From Aselliscus stoliczkanus (lineage: Eukaryota; Chordata; Mammalia; Chiroptera; Hipposideridae): a stretch of 64,000 nucleotides of DNA. Location: positions 53,916,771 to 53,980,770 of the forward strand of contig CM066737.1 of NCBI GenBank assembly GCA_033961575.1, read 5' to 3'. The position numbers were made by a program, and so were the translations under genes. The notes under the pieces are model-generated. The model ran no database searches. It saw only the letters and a list, made by a program, of their open reading frames with translations, and was not told where the DNA came from. Below are positions 34,619-47,432 of the stretch, piece by piece. Position 1 is the stretch's first letter. Every line of letters begins with the position of its first letter.

Positions 34619-35225
34619 TAATATTGTAATAAGTATGTATAGTGCTAGGTGGGTACTAGTCAGGGGGATCATTTTGTAAATTACATAAATGTCTAACCAA
34701 TATGCTGTACACTTGAAACTAATATAAAACAATTTTTTAAAATTTTAATTAGCTTCAAGTGTACAACACAGTGCAATAGTTATACTTTTTACCCCTCAAA
34801 GTGACAACCCCCTCCCCCAATTCTCCCCACACTCCTCCCCCCACAATATCATACTATCTATTACAATTCCTTTGACTCCCTTCCACCGTAATAATCCACA
34901 TCCCGTGACTATCTATATATTCAATTACACTTGGCATATAATATTATACAACATCAATTTCAGGTATACAGTGCAGTGATCAAGCCTCTACTCCATCCAT
35001 AAAGTGGTCTCCCCCAAAAAAACATGTGACCATCTGACACCCCACAAAATTTTTACCACATTATTATATTTCCCAAACAGTCTTTCATATACTGTAGTTA
35101 CCTATTTATGCTGTCTAAGCCCTTCCCCTTCTCCCTCTTCCCCACCCACCTCCCAACAAGCAACCCTGTTTTTCCTCTATATCTATGAGACTGTTTCTGT
35201 TTCCTTTGCTCATTCATTCAGTTTT

Positions 35226-38200
35226 TCAGATTCCACATATAAGTGAGATCATATGGTATTTGTCTTTCTCCAACTGACTTAATTCACTTAACATAATAGT
35301 CTCTAGGTCCATCCATATCGTTGCAAATGGTACGATGTCATTCTTCTTTATAGCAAAGTAATACTCCATTATATAAATGTACCACAGTTTCTTAATCCAA
35401 TCATCTACTGATGGACATTTTGTTTGTTTCCAAGTCTTGGCTATTGTAAATAGCGCTGCAATAAACATAGGGGTGCATATATTTTTTTCGAATTAGCATC
35501 TTGGATTCCTCTGGGTAGATACTCAAGAGTGGAATTGCTGGGTCATACGGCAGTTCCATTTCCAGTTTTTTGAGATACCTCCATACTGATTTCCATAATG
35601 GCTGAACCAATCTGCAGTCCCACCAACAGTGCACCAGGGTTCCCTTTTCTCCACACCCTCACCAGCACTTGTTTGTTGATTTGTTGATGATAGCCATTCT
35701 GACTGGAGTGAGGTGGTATCTCATTGTGGTTTTTATTTGCATTTCTCTGATGATCAGTGAAGTTGAACATTTTTTCATATACTTGTTGGCCATCTGTATG
35801 TCCTCTTTAGAGAAATGCCTCCTCATATCCTCTGCCCATTTTTTAATTGGGTTGTTTGTTTTTTTGGTGTTGAGTTGCAAGAGTGTTTTATAAATTTTGG
35901 ATATCAACCCCTTATCAGATACATCGTTGGCAAATATCTTCTCCCATTCAGTAGGCTGCCTTTTTGTTTTATTGATGATTTCCTTTGCTGTGAAAAAACT
36001 TTTAAGTTTGACGTAATCCCATATGTTCATTTTTTCTTTTATTTCCCTTGCCCAAGGAGATATATCAGTAAAAATATTACTCAGGGTAATGTCTGCAAAC
36101 TTACTCCCGATGTTTTCTTCTAGGAGTTTTATGGTTTCAGGTCTTACATTTAAGTCTTTAATCCATTTGAGATTTTTTTGTATATGGTGTAAGTAGGTTG
36201 TCCATTTTCATTTTTTTTTGCACGTGTCAGTCCCATTTTCCCAGCACCATTTATTAAAAAGACTATCTTTACTCCAGTGTAAATTCTTGCTTCCATTGTC
36301 ATAGATCAAATGACCGTATATAGATGGGTTTATTCCTGGGCTCTCTATTCTATTACATTGGTCTATATGTCGGTTTTATGCCAGTACCATACTGTTTTGA
36401 TTACTGTAGACTTGTAGTATATTTTGATGTCAGGTAGTGTGATGCCTCCCACTTTGTTCTTATTTCTCAACATTGCCGTAGCTATACGGGGTCTTTTGTG
36501 ACTCCATATAAATTTTAGGATTCTATGTTCTATTTCTGAGAAAAATGTTCTTGGTAGTTTGATTGGAATTGCATTGAATCCATATATTGCTTTAGGTAGT
36601 ATTGACATTTTAACTATATTAATTCTTCCTATCCATGAGCATGGTATGTATTTCCATTTATTTGTATCTTCTCTGATTTCTCTCTTCAGTGTCTCATAAT
36701 TTTCTGAGTACAGCTCTTTTACTTCTTCAGTTAAATTGATTCCTATATATTTTATTGTTTTTGAAGCAATTGTAAAAGGGATTGATTTCCTGATTTCTTC
36801 TTCTGATAGTTTATTATTAGTGTATAGAAATGCCACTAAATTCTGAGTATTAATTTTGTATCTTGCTACCTTACCAAATTCCTTTATCAGTTCTAGCAGT
36901 TTTTGGTGGAGTCTTTGGGATTCTCTCTGTATAGTATCATGTCATCTGCATATAATAACAATTTTACTTCCTCTTTTCCAATTTGGATGACTTTTATTTC
37001 ATTTTCTTGTCTGATTGCTGTGGCTAGAACTTCCAGAACTACATTAAATAGAAGTGGTGAAAGTGGGCAGCTGTGTCTTGTTCCTGATCTTAAGGGGAAA
37101 GCTTTTAGTCTTTCCCCATTGAGTATGATGTTTGCTGTGGGCTTATCATATATGTCCTTTATTATGTTGAGATATGATCCCACTATGCCCACTTTGCTAA
37201 GAGTTTTTATCATAAATGGCTGCTGGATTTTGTCAAATGCCTATTCTGCATCTATTGATATGATCATATGATTTTTATTTTTCATTTTGTTAATGTGATG
37301 TATTACGTTAATTGATTTGCAGATATTGAACCAGACTTGCATACCAGGAATGAATCTCACTTGGTCGTGGTGTATGATCTTTTCAATGAGATGCTGAATT
37401 CGGTTTGCTAGTATTTTGTTAAGAATATTTGCATCTATGTTCATTAGGGATATTGACCTGTAGTTTTCCTTTTTTCTAATATCTTTGGCTGACTTAGGAA
37501 TCAGGGTGATAGTGCCTTCATAGAAAGAGTTTGGGAACCTTCCCTCCTTCTGTATTTTTTGGAATACTTTGAGGAGAATAGGTACTAATTCTTTTTTGAA
37601 TGTTTTGTAAAATTCACCTGTGTAGCCATCTGGTCCAGGACTTTTGTTTGTTGGAAGATTGTTGATTAATGATTCAATTTCTCTGGCAGTAATCAGACTG
37701 CCAAATTGATTTTTGGTTCAGACTTGGTAGGTTGTATGCTTCTAGAAATTTATCCATTTCTTCCAGATTGTCGAATTTGTTAGCATATATATTTGCTCAT
37801 CGTATTTTCTTAAAATTTTCTGTATTTCTATGGTATCTGTTGTCACTTCCCTTCTTTCATTTCTGATTTTATTAATTTGGGTCCTCTCTCTCTTTTTCTT
37901 GGTTAGTCGTGCTAAGGGTTTTTTGATTTTGTTTATCTTTTCAAAAAACCAACTCTTCGTTTCATTGATCTTTTGTATTGTTTTTTGTTCTCTATTTCAT
38001 TTATTTCTGCTCTTCTCGTCTTTATTATTTCCTTCCTTATACTCCATTTAGGCTTGTTTTGCTGTTTGTTTGTTTTTTTAGTTCCTTTAGGTGTAAAGAG
38101 AGTTTGTTGATTTGAGATTTTTCTTCCTTCTTTTGGTAGGCCTGCATTGCTATGAACTTCCCCCGTAGGACTGCTTTCGTTGCATCCCAGAGATTTTGGG

Positions 38201-39047
38201 CTGTGATGTTTTCATTTTCGTTTGTCTCGAGGTAACTTTTGATTTCCTCCTTGATCTAATTTTTGACCCACTCACTATGTAGTAGCATGTTATTTAGCCT
38301 CCATGTATTTGTAAACTTTCCAGATTTCTTCTTATAATTGATTTCTAGTTTCATAGCATTGTGGTCAGAGAAGACACTTGATATGATTTCAATCTTCTTA
38401 AATTTGTTGAGACTTGTTTTGTGGCCTAATATGTGGTCTAACTTGGAGAATGTTCCATGTGCACTTGAGAAGAATGTATATTATGTAGCATTGGGGTGAA
38501 ATGCTCTAAAAATATCAAGTAAATCCAGCTGGTCTAAAGTGTCATTTAAGGCCATTATGTTCATGTTGATTTTCTGTCTGGAGGATCTGTCCATTGGTGA
38601 CAATGGGGTGTTGAAGTCCCCTACTATGATAGTGTTACTGTTGATCTCTGCCTTTATGTCTGTCAAAATCTGTTTTATATATTTAGGAGCTCCTACATTG
38701 GGTGCATAGATGTTTACTAGGGTTATGTCCTCTTGTTGAATTGTTCCCTTTATTATTATGTGGTGCCCTTCTTTGTCTTTTATTGTAGTCTTCATTTTAA
38801 AGTCTATTTTGCCCGAAATAAGTATTGCTACTCCAGCTTTTTTCTTGTTTCCATTTGCATGAAATATCTTATTCCATCCCTTTACTTTCAGTCTGTGTGT
38901 GTCTTTTGATCTGAGATGAGTCTCATGTAGACAGCATATGCATGGGTCCTGTTTTCTTATACACTCAGTCACTCTGTGTCTTTTGATTGCAGCATTTAGC
39001 CCATTCACATTTAAAGTAATTACTGATAGGTGTATATTTATTGCCAT
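35226..39047 (-). pseudogene. L1-D ORF2, decayed
   Basis: The start codon at 39,047 begins MAINIHLSVITLNVNGLNAA, the canonical endonuclease N-terminus, and the end is SLICGI at 35,226. Open pieces: 38,481-39,047 (endonuclease, with [18 protein letters not shown]), 36,893-37,444 (reverse transcriptase; intact [11 protein letters not shown]), 36,363-36,836, 35,659-36,030 and 35,226-35,634. Multiple frameshifts and stops separate them, so no functional protein is made. The full span of about 1,274 codons equals the normal ORF2 length. Confidence 0.92.
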
Positions 39048-39103
39048 TTTGTTATTTGTATTTCTTGTCTTCCTGGATTGGCTTGTTTTCCCCTTTCTTC
39101 TGT

Positions 39104-40066
39104 TTAAAACAGCTCTTTTAACATTTCCTGCAATGCTGGCTTGGTGGTAATGAACTCCTTAAGCTTATTTGTTTCTAAGGAGCTCTTTATCTCTCCTTCA
39201 ATTTTAAGTGATAGCTGTGCTGGGTAGAGCAATCTTGGTTGTAAACCTTTATTTTGTGTCACTTTGAATATCTCCTGCCATTCCCTTCTGACCCGCAGAG
39301 TTTCTGAAGAAAAGTCAGCTGTTAGTCTTATAGGACTTCCTTTGTATGTGACCTGCTGTCTTTCTCTTGGTGCTTTTAGGATTCTGTCTTTGTCTTTAAG
39401 CTTTGCCATTTTAACTATGATGTGTCTTGGTGTGGACCTCTTTGGATTCAGCCTGTTTTGAACTCTCTGTACATCCTTGGCTAGTATGTCTATTTCCTTC
39501 ACCAGGGTAGGGAAGTTTAAGTCATTATTTCTTTATATAGATTCTCAATCCCTTGCTTCTGCTCTTCTCCTTCTGGTATTCCTATGATTTAATGGTTGTT
39601 GCGTTTCATGTTGTCCCGGAGGTCTCTTAAACTATTGTCTTTTTCTTTTTGAGGGCAATGTCACTGGCCCTCATATGTGGGACCGAACTGGGGCCACTGG
39701 CTTTCCAAGCCAGCGCTTAACCACTGTGCCACTTGGCTGGCCCTTGTCATTCTTTTTTATTCTTTTTCCTTTTTGTTTTTCCAGCTGGGTGATTTCTGCT
39801 ATTTTGTCTTCTAATTTGCTGATCTGTTCCTCTGCTTCGTCTACTCTACTGGTGATTCCTTCGAGTGTGTTCTTCATTTCAGTTATTGTATTCTTTAGTT
39901 CTTACAGGTTGTTTTTTATGGTTTCCCTATCCTTCTTTATTTCCTCGCTAAGTTCCTTAAACATTCTTATCATCAGTGTTCTAAACTCTGTCTCTGAATG
40001 GTTGGATCCTTCTGTTTCATTTGGTTCCATTTCCAGAGTTTTCTTCTGATCTTTTACTTGGGACAT
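39104..40066 (-). pseudogene. L1-D ORF1, interrupted by a SINE
   Basis: The C-terminal domain is open at 39,104-39,502 (RSTPRHIIVKMAKLKDKDRI, TYKGSPIRLTADFSSETLRV). The coiled-coil part (ISKLEDKIAEITQLEKQKGK) lies at 39,744-39,877 and beyond, with the probable ATG at 40,066. A SINE at 39,640-39,743 splits the frame. Confidence 0.9.
39640..39743 (-). mobile_element. Short tRNA-derived SINE inside L1-D ORF1
   Basis: TTGAGGGCAATGTCACTGGC to CCACTTGGCTGGCCC. Confidence 0.93.
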
Positions 40067-41578
40067 GTTTCTTTGTTCTTTTCATTCTGGCTGTCTTTCT
40101 GTGAATGCTTCGATGTATTAAATAGATCACCTAGAAAGAAAAGAAAAAAAAAGAAAAGAAAAGAAAGAAAGAGGTGGGGGTGCTCTCCATCCTTTTTAAT
40201 CTGCAGACCACTTGCTCAGGGTTGCAGTGATCTTTCCACAATTAGCTGTTGTGTGCTCTGGAACCGTGGTCACTACCAAAAATAAAAAATATTCACAGGT
40301 TTTTGCAGGTTGTCTGCTACTGCCAAAAAAAAAACCCTCTGTGACTTGTCGAGATGTGGGCCAGTCACCGGGGACTCAGTGTGCCTCTGGCAACACAGCT
40401 CTAGATGTGTGGGGCAGGCCCCCAAGGCACCACTTGATGTGGTCAGTGGCCCACACCAAGTCAGAGCAGCATGCACTCTGCTCCAGCAATCAGTCCACAC
40501 AAACTCGCCGGGAAAGTCTCGATTGGATCAGGCAGGTGCACCGCTCCCTGCCAAACACTCTCAGGAAAACTCCCCATCTCAGCCTGTCCCAATCAACTGC
40601 CCACAGATCAGGCTAAGCAGCCCAACAGCCAATCCCCAGCCTTGCAACTCTGCACAAACAGTGCGGACAGCGGGTACCTAAGGGGGCTTGCACACTCCTG
40701 AGTCCCAGTGAACAGACTGATGCAGCTGGAAAGCACCCACCCTGCGTTTCCCTGGCTATGCAGCACAAGCAGGGTGGAGGGTGGGGATCCAAGGCGGATT
40801 GCGCTCTCCTGCATCTCAGTGAGCAGCCTGATGGAGCCGGAGGGCACCTGCAAGGCGTTTCCTTGGAAACGTAGCAGAAGCAGGGCGGAGGGTGGAGACC
40901 CAAGGCCGCATGCGCACACACGCACTCTTGCGCCAAGTTCACCAGACCAATGAGATCCCAGATCTGACTCTCTGTGGGAGGGCCCAATCCTGAAAAATTT
41001 GCGCCCTCCTGTACACCGCTCATGTGGAAGCTCCGCACTGGTGGAACAACAGTCCCAAAACCTCCAGCTTCTGCACCAAAGGTCCTCAGTTCAGTCCGTC
41101 CCCACAGGCTCCTTGGCCCGGCTCACACAGCTACTCCTTCCAACAGGAACTGGGTGAGTGCTCACTGGTGAGCGAACCCATGCATAGGCCCCACTGGTTC
41201 TCAAGCCGCCCTGAGCCTCACCGAGCCGAGCAAAGAGAGTCCTCACTAATTTACTGCCAGCTATCTTGGAACTTCTCTTCCTGGCAAAGGAACAATAGGC
41301 TGGTGAGCTTGGTGTGTGGCCAGAGGGTCTCTCCCCGAACCAGAGAAGCCTCCCCACACAGCTGGGGCATCCCACACGGGGCTCGCCCTCTCCCTTCTGT
41401 GCCCCTCCTACCAGACTTGACGTGGCTTCCTCTTTAGGTCCTTCGTTTAGAGGTTCTGTTCATCTAATGATCAGGAGACTTCTGAGGTTAAATGCTGTAT
41501 AAATTAGTTGTAATTTTGATGTGATCCTGTGAGGCAGTTCGGAGAGGGTCCGTCTATTCTGCCATCTTACCGGAACTC
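40067..41578 (-). promoter_or_regulatory. L1-D 5' UTR with 111-bp monomers
   Basis: GC-rich leader. AGTGAACAGACTGATG (40,707) and AGTGAGCAGCCTGATG (40,818) are 111 bp apart, with GCAGGGTGGAGGGTGGGGAT and GCAGGGCGGAGGGTGGAGAC in register. Partial units lie on either side, giving about 2.5-3 copies between 40,600 and 40,930. There is no resemblance to the 196-bp monomers of L1-1. Confidence 0.8.
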
Positions 41579-41594
41579 AATATAAAACAATTTT

Positions 41595-42120
41595 GAATCT
41601 CAACTCTAATTGAAAAATTACAAAAGGGGGAATGGTAAATAAGAATAAGAGGTTCAAACTTCGAAGTATAAAACAAATAAGTCTTGAAGATGCAATATAA
41701 AGCATAGGAAATATAGCCAGTAATATTGTGATAGCATGGTACAGTGTCAGATCATTACTGGACTCATCATGGTGATCACTTCTTTAGCATAGGGAATGTA
41801 ATCAATAATGTGGTAATAACTCTGTATAGTGCCAGGTGGGTGCTGTTGAATAATTATGATGTACACCTGAAACTAATACAATATTTCATGTTAGCTCTAT
41901 TTTAATAAAATTCTTTTTAGAAAAGAAATACAAATTGGTAGTTACAACATAGTCACGCAGATGTAAAGTACAGCATAGAGAATATAGTCCATAATATTTC
42001 AAGAACTATATATACTGCCAGGGGTATACTAGAATAATTGAGGGGAATCACTGAAGAAATTATATTAATATCTAACCATTATGTTGTACATCTAAAACTA
42101 ATATAAAATAATAATAAATA
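41595..42120 (+). mobile_element. Resumed ends of L1-B and then L1-A
   Basis: 41,595-41,925 finishes the L1-B 3' UTR (TACACCTGAAACTAATACAA, then poly-A). From about 41,926 AAATACAAATTGGTAGTTAC continues the L1-A 3' UTR broken at 30,212. Confidence 0.7.
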
Positions 42121-42682
42121 TTAACTGTAGCTGAAAAAAATAAAAAATATACATAACTGCAAAATTAAAGATGACTCTTAATTTTTTTAAATTAATTTTT
42201 AATTAGTTTCAGGTGTACAACACAGAGCAATAGTTACACATTTTACCCCTCAAAGTGACAACCCCCACCCCCAATTCGCAACCCCACTCCCCCCATATCA
42301 TATATATCTATTACTCTTCCTCTGACTCTCTTCCACAGTATAATCCACATCCCGTGACTATCTATATATATTCAATTACAGTAGGTATACAACCTCCGCT
42401 TCAGTTATACAGTGCAGTGATCAAACCTCTACTCCATCCATGAAATGGTCTCCCTAACAAGACCTATGACCATGTGACATCCCACAAAATATTTACAACA
42501 TTATTAATTATATTCCCCAAACTGTTTTTCGTATCCCAGTGGCAATATTGTAGTTGCCTATTTTTGCTGTCTAATCCCTTCCCCTTCTCCCTCATCCCCA
42601 TCCCCCTCCCAATTAGCAACCCTGATTTTTCCTCTATATACATGAGACAGTTTCTGTTTACTTTGCTCATTCATACAGTTTT

Positions 42683-45600
42683 TCATATTCCACATATGAG
42701 TGAGATCATATGGTATTTGTCTTTCTCTGTCTGACTTATTTCACTTAACATAATTGTCTCTAGGTCCATCCATATCATTGCAAATGGTACGATTTCATTC
42801 TTCTTTATAGCGGAGTAATACTCCATTGTTTCAATATACCACAGTTTCTTAATCCAGTCATTTACCCATGGGCATTTTGATTGTTTCCAAGTCTTAGCTA
42901 TTGTAAATTGTGATGCTATGAACCTAGAGGTGCATAACTTTTTTTGAATAAGTGTCTTGATTTTTTCAGGATAAATACCTAGGAGTGGAATTGCTGGGTC
43001 AAACGGTAGCTCTATTTCCAGTTCTTTGAGATACCTCCATAGTGACTTCCATAGTGGCTGCACCAATCTGCAAACCCACCAACAGTGCAGCAGGGTCCCC
43101 TTTTCCCCACAGCCCCGCCAGCACTTGTTGTTTGTTGATTTATTGATGATAGCCATTCTGATTGGAGTGAGGTGGTATCTCATGGTGGTTTTTATTTGCA
43201 TTTCCCTAATGACCAGTGAGGTTGAACTTTTTTTCATATACCTGTTGGCCATCTGTATGTCCTCTTTAGAGAAATGTCTCTTCATATCTTCTGCCCATTT
43301 TTTAATTGGGTTGTTTGTTTTTTTGGTGTTGAGTTTCATGAGTGTTTTATAAATTTTGGATATTAACCCTTTATCAGATATATCGTTGGCAAATATATTC
43401 TCCCATTCAGTAGGCTTCCTTTTTGTTTTATTAATGGTTTCCTTTTTGTGAAAAAACTTTTAAGTCTGATATAATCCCATATGTTCATTTTTTCTTTTAC
43501 TTTCCTTGCCCGTAGGGATGTATCAGTAAAAATATTGCTCCGGGTAATGTCTGCAAATGTACTCCCTATATTTTCTTTTAGGATTTTTATGGTTTCAGGT
43601 CTTACATTTAAGTCTTTAATCTATTTTGAATTTGTTCTTGTATATGGAGTAAGGAGGTGGTCCAGTTTCATTTTTTTGCATGTGTCAGTCCAATTTTCCC
43701 AGCACCATTTATTGAATAGACTATCTTTACTCCAGTGTAAATTCTTGCTTCCCTTGTCATAGATTAACTGTCCGTGAATGCCTGGATTTATTTCTGGGCT
43801 CTCTGTTCTGTTCCACTGATCGATGTGCCTGTTTTTATGCCAATACTAAACTGTCTTGATTACTGTAGCTTTGTAGTAGGTTTTGATGTCTGGTAGCATG
43901 ATCCCCCCGACTTTGTTCTTATTTCTCAGAATTGCCAAGACTATTCTGGGTCTTTTATGATTCCATATAAATTTTAGGATTATATTTTCTATTTCTGTGA
44001 AAAATGCTCTTGGTAGTTCGATAGGAATTGCATTGAATCTATATATTGCTTTAGGCAGTATGGACATTTTAACTATATTAATTCTTCCTATCCATGAGCA
44101 TAGTAGGTGTTTCCATTTATTTGTATCTTCTATGATTTCTTTCTTCAGTGTCTTATAATTTTCTGAGTACAGATTTTTCACTTCTTTGGTTAAATTTATT
44201 CCTAGGTATTTTATAGTTCTTGACGCAATTGTAAATGGGACAGTTTTCTTAATTTCTCTTTCCATTAGTTTATTATTGGTATATGCAAATGCCACTGATT
44301 TCTGAACATTGATTTTATATCCTGCTACTTTACTGAATTCGTCTATCAGCTCCAATAGTTTTTTGATGGAGTCTTTGGGGTTCTCTATATACAGTATCAT
44401 GTCATCTGCATATAATGACAATTTTACTTCTTCCTTGCCAATTTGGATGCCTTTTATTTCTTTTTGTTGTCTGATTGCTGTGGCTAGAACTTCCAGCACT
44501 ATGTTGAATAAAAGAGGAGAAAGTGGACAGCCTTGTCTTGTTCCTGATCTTAAGGGGAGTGGTTTTAGCTTTTCCCCATTGAGTATGATGTTAGCTGTAG
44601 GTTTATCATATATGGCTTTTATTATGTTGAGATATGATCCCTGTATTCCCACTTTGCTAAGGGCTTTTAACATAAATGGCTGTTGGATTTTGTCAAATGC
44701 TTTTTCTGCATCTATTGAAATGACCATGTGATCTTTATCCTTCGTTTTGTTGATGTGGTGTATCACATTAATTGATTTACGGATGTTGAACCAGCCTTGC
44801 GCACTAGGGATGAATCCCACTTGATCATGATGTATGATCTTCTTAATATATTGCTGAATTCTGTTTGCTAATATTTTATTGAGAATTTTTGCATCTATAT
44901 TCATCAGGGAGATTGGCCTGTACTTTTCCTTTTTTGTGCTGTCTTTATCTGGTTTTGGAATCAGGGTGATAATGGCTTCATAAAAAGAGTTTGGGAGCCT
45001 TCCCTCCTTCTGGATTTTTTGGAATAGTTTGAGAAGAATAGGTGATAGTTCTTTTATGAATGTTTGATAAAATTCACTTGTGAAGCCGTCTGGTCCAGGG
45101 CTTTTGTTTTTTGGGAGCTTGTCAATTACTGATTCAATTTCCTTGGTAGTAATCAGGGTATTTAGATTTTCTGTTTCTTCTTGCGTTAGCTTTGGAAGGT
45201 TGTATGCTTCTAGAAAATGATCCATTTCTTCCAGATAGTCAAATTTGTTGGCATATAATTGCTCATAGTAATTTCTTAGAATTTTTTGTATTTCTGTGAT
45301 GTCTGTAGTCATTTCCCCTCTTTCATTCCTGATTTTGCTAATTTGAGTCCTCTCTCTCTTTTTTTTTTTTTATGAGCCTGGCTAGAGGTTTGTCAATTTT
45401 GTTTATCTTCTCAAGAAACCAGCTCTTAGTTTCATTGATCTTTTGAATTGTTTTTCTGTTCTCTATATTGTTTATTTCTGCTCTGGTCTTTGTTATCTCC
45501 TTTCTTGTACTCCCCTTGGGCCTCTTTTGCTGTTCTTTTTCCAGTTCCCTTAGGTGTAAGGATAACCTGTTGATTTGAGATTTTTCTTCCTTCTTTAGGT

Positions 45601-46511
45601 AGGCCTGCACTGCTATAAACTTCCCTCTTAGGACTGTTTTCGCAGCATCCCAGAGATTTTGGGTCGTGGTGTTTTCATTTTCGTTTATCTCGAGGTATCT
45701 TTTGATTTCCTCCTTGATCTCATTTGTGACCCACTCACTATTTAATAGCATATTGTTTAGCCTGCATTTATTTGTCAGCTTCCCGGATTTCTTCTTATAA
45801 TTGATTTCTAGTTTCATAGCATTGTTGTCAGAGAATACAATTGAAATGATTTCAATCTTCTTAAATTTATTGAGACTTGTTTTGTGGCCTAACACGTGGC
45901 CTATCTTAGAAAATGTTCCATGTGCACTTGAAAAGAACGTATATTCTGTAGCTTTGGGGTGAAATGCTCTGAAAATGTCTGTTAAATCCAGCTGGTCTAA
46001 TGTGTCATTTAAGGTCACTGTTTCCGCATTGATTTTCTGTCTGGAGGATCTGTCCATTAGTGACAGCGGGGTGTTGAAGTCCCCTACTATGATACTGTTA
46101 CTGTTGATCTCTGTCTTTATGTCTGACAATATCTGTTTTATATATTTAGGGGCTCCTATGTTAGGTGCATAGATGTTTACTAGGGTTATGCCTTCTTGTT
46201 GGATTGATCCCTTCATTACTATGAAGTGTCCTTCTTTGTCCTTTGTTATATTCTTCAATTTAAAGTCCATTTTATCTGATATAAGTATCGCTACTCCAGC
46301 TTTTTTCTCAGTTCCATTTGCATGAAATATTTTACTCCATCCCTTTACTTTCAGCCTGAATGAGTCTTTGGATCTGAGGTGAGTCTCTTGTATACAGCAT
46401 AATGCTGGGGTCTTGCTTTCTTATCCATTCAGCCACCCTATGTCTTTTTATTGGAGCATTTAATCCATTTACATTTAATGTGATTATTGATAGGTGTGTG
46501 TTTTTCGCCAT
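42683..46511 (-). pseudogene. L1-E ORF2, decayed but with a long open RT
   Basis: The ATG at 46,511 and stop at 42,683 give a span of about 1,276 codons. A 488-codon open piece (43,846-45,312) covers the whole reverse transcriptase with [31 protein letters not shown] and an intact [10 protein letters not shown]. The endonuclease piece (45,338-46,270) has [18 protein letters not shown]. The C-terminal piece (42,683-43,339) has the [18 protein letters not shown] motif, its last Cys spacing kept. Breaks near 43,340-43,845, 45,313-45,337 and 46,271 onward inactivate it. It looks the youngest L1 here. Confidence 0.93.
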
Positions 46512-46559
46512 TTTGTTATTTGTGTTCGTAGTCTTTCTTAGGTTGTTTTTCTCTTCTAC

Positions 46560-47432
46560 TTAAAGAAGCCCTTTTAACATTTGCCGCAAAGCTGGCCTGG
46601 TGGTAATGAATTCCCTTAACTTATTCTTTTCTGCAAAGCTCCTTATCTCGCCTTCGATTTTAAATGATAACCTTGCTGGATACAGCAATCTCGGTTGTAG
46701 GCCTTTATTTTTCATCACTTTGAAAACCTCCTGCCACTCCCTTCTGGCCTGCAAAGTTTTTGTAGAAAAGTCAGCTGATAATCTTATGGGGGTACCCTTG
46801 TAAGTAACTTGCTGCCTTTCCCTTGCTGCTTTAAGGATTCTGTCTTTGTCCTTAACCCTTGCCATTTTCACTAGAATGTGTCTTGGAGTGGGCCTGTTTG
46901 GAATCATCCTGGTTGGAACTCTCTGCACTTCCTGGGCTTGTATTTCAATGTCCTTTGCCAGGTTAGGGAAGTTTTCAGACATTATTACTTCAAATATATT
47001 CTCAATCCCTTGCTCCCTCTCTTCTCCTTCTGGTACTCCAATGACCCGTGGGTTATTGCCTTTGATGTTGTCCCCCAGCTGTCTTAAACTATTTTCAATG
47101 TTTTTCATTCTTTTTTCTTTTTGTTGTTACGCATGGGTGATCTCTGCTATTTTGTCTTCTAAGTCACTGATTTGATTTTCTGCTTCATCCAATCTGCTAG
47201 TGATTCCATCAAGTTTGTTTTTTAATTCAGTAATTGTGTTCTTAAGTTCTAGCTGGTTGCTTTTCATGATTTCTCTATCCTTTATATTTTCATTAACTTC
47301 CTTGAACATTCTAATAATCAGTGTTCTGAACTCTGTCTCTGATAGGTTGTTTACCTCTATTTCCTCTAGTTCCACTGATTCAGGAGGTTTTTTCTGTTCT
47401 ATTATTTGGGTTGTATTTCTTTGTCTCCCCAT
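46560..47432 (-). pseudogene. L1-E ORF1, decayed
   Basis: The N-terminus MGRQRNTTQIIEQKKPPESV and coiled coil (LDEAENQISDLEDKIAEITH) are open at 47,127-47,432. The RNA-binding C-terminal half is open at 46,560-47,108 (RPTPRHILVKMARVKDKDRI). A stop and frameshift lie near 47,109-47,126. Only one local break separates the two halves. Confidence 0.92.

Larger units (their letters stand above)
30612..34720 (+). mobile_element. L1-B, full 5' end but internally deleted
   Basis: Begins GGATTCTGGTCAAGATGGCG, a classic L1 5' terminus, followed by a 5' UTR of about 1.4 kb. A degenerate ORF1 occupies about 32,085-32,890 (AGACACATCATAATTAAAAT, then GCTGATTTCTCAACC). At about 33,319 the endonuclease region of ORF2 jumps to its C-terminal end (CCCACTTCAGGGTATTTATC), so about 3 kb is missing. 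Its 3' UTR is interrupted by two SINEs and by L1-D and resumes at 41,595. The ORFs have many stops. Confidence 0.85.
34737..41578 (-). mobile_element. L1-D: near full-length LINE-1
   Basis: 6.84 kb, minus orientation, with an exact 16-bp target-site duplication AATATAAAACAATTTT at 34,721-34,736 and 41,579-41,594. Order: 3' UTR, ORF2, ORF1 (with a SINE inside) and 5' UTR, ending at AAGATGGCAGAATAGACGGA on the minus strand. It is diverged from L1-1 and L1-E, chiefly in the 5' UTR. It sits inside L1-B. Confidence 0.95.

Noticed and set aside
40067..41502. Open frames of 60-140 codons with proline- and serine-rich sequence
   Set aside because: They lie in the L1-D 5' UTR and reflect its GC-rich monomers.
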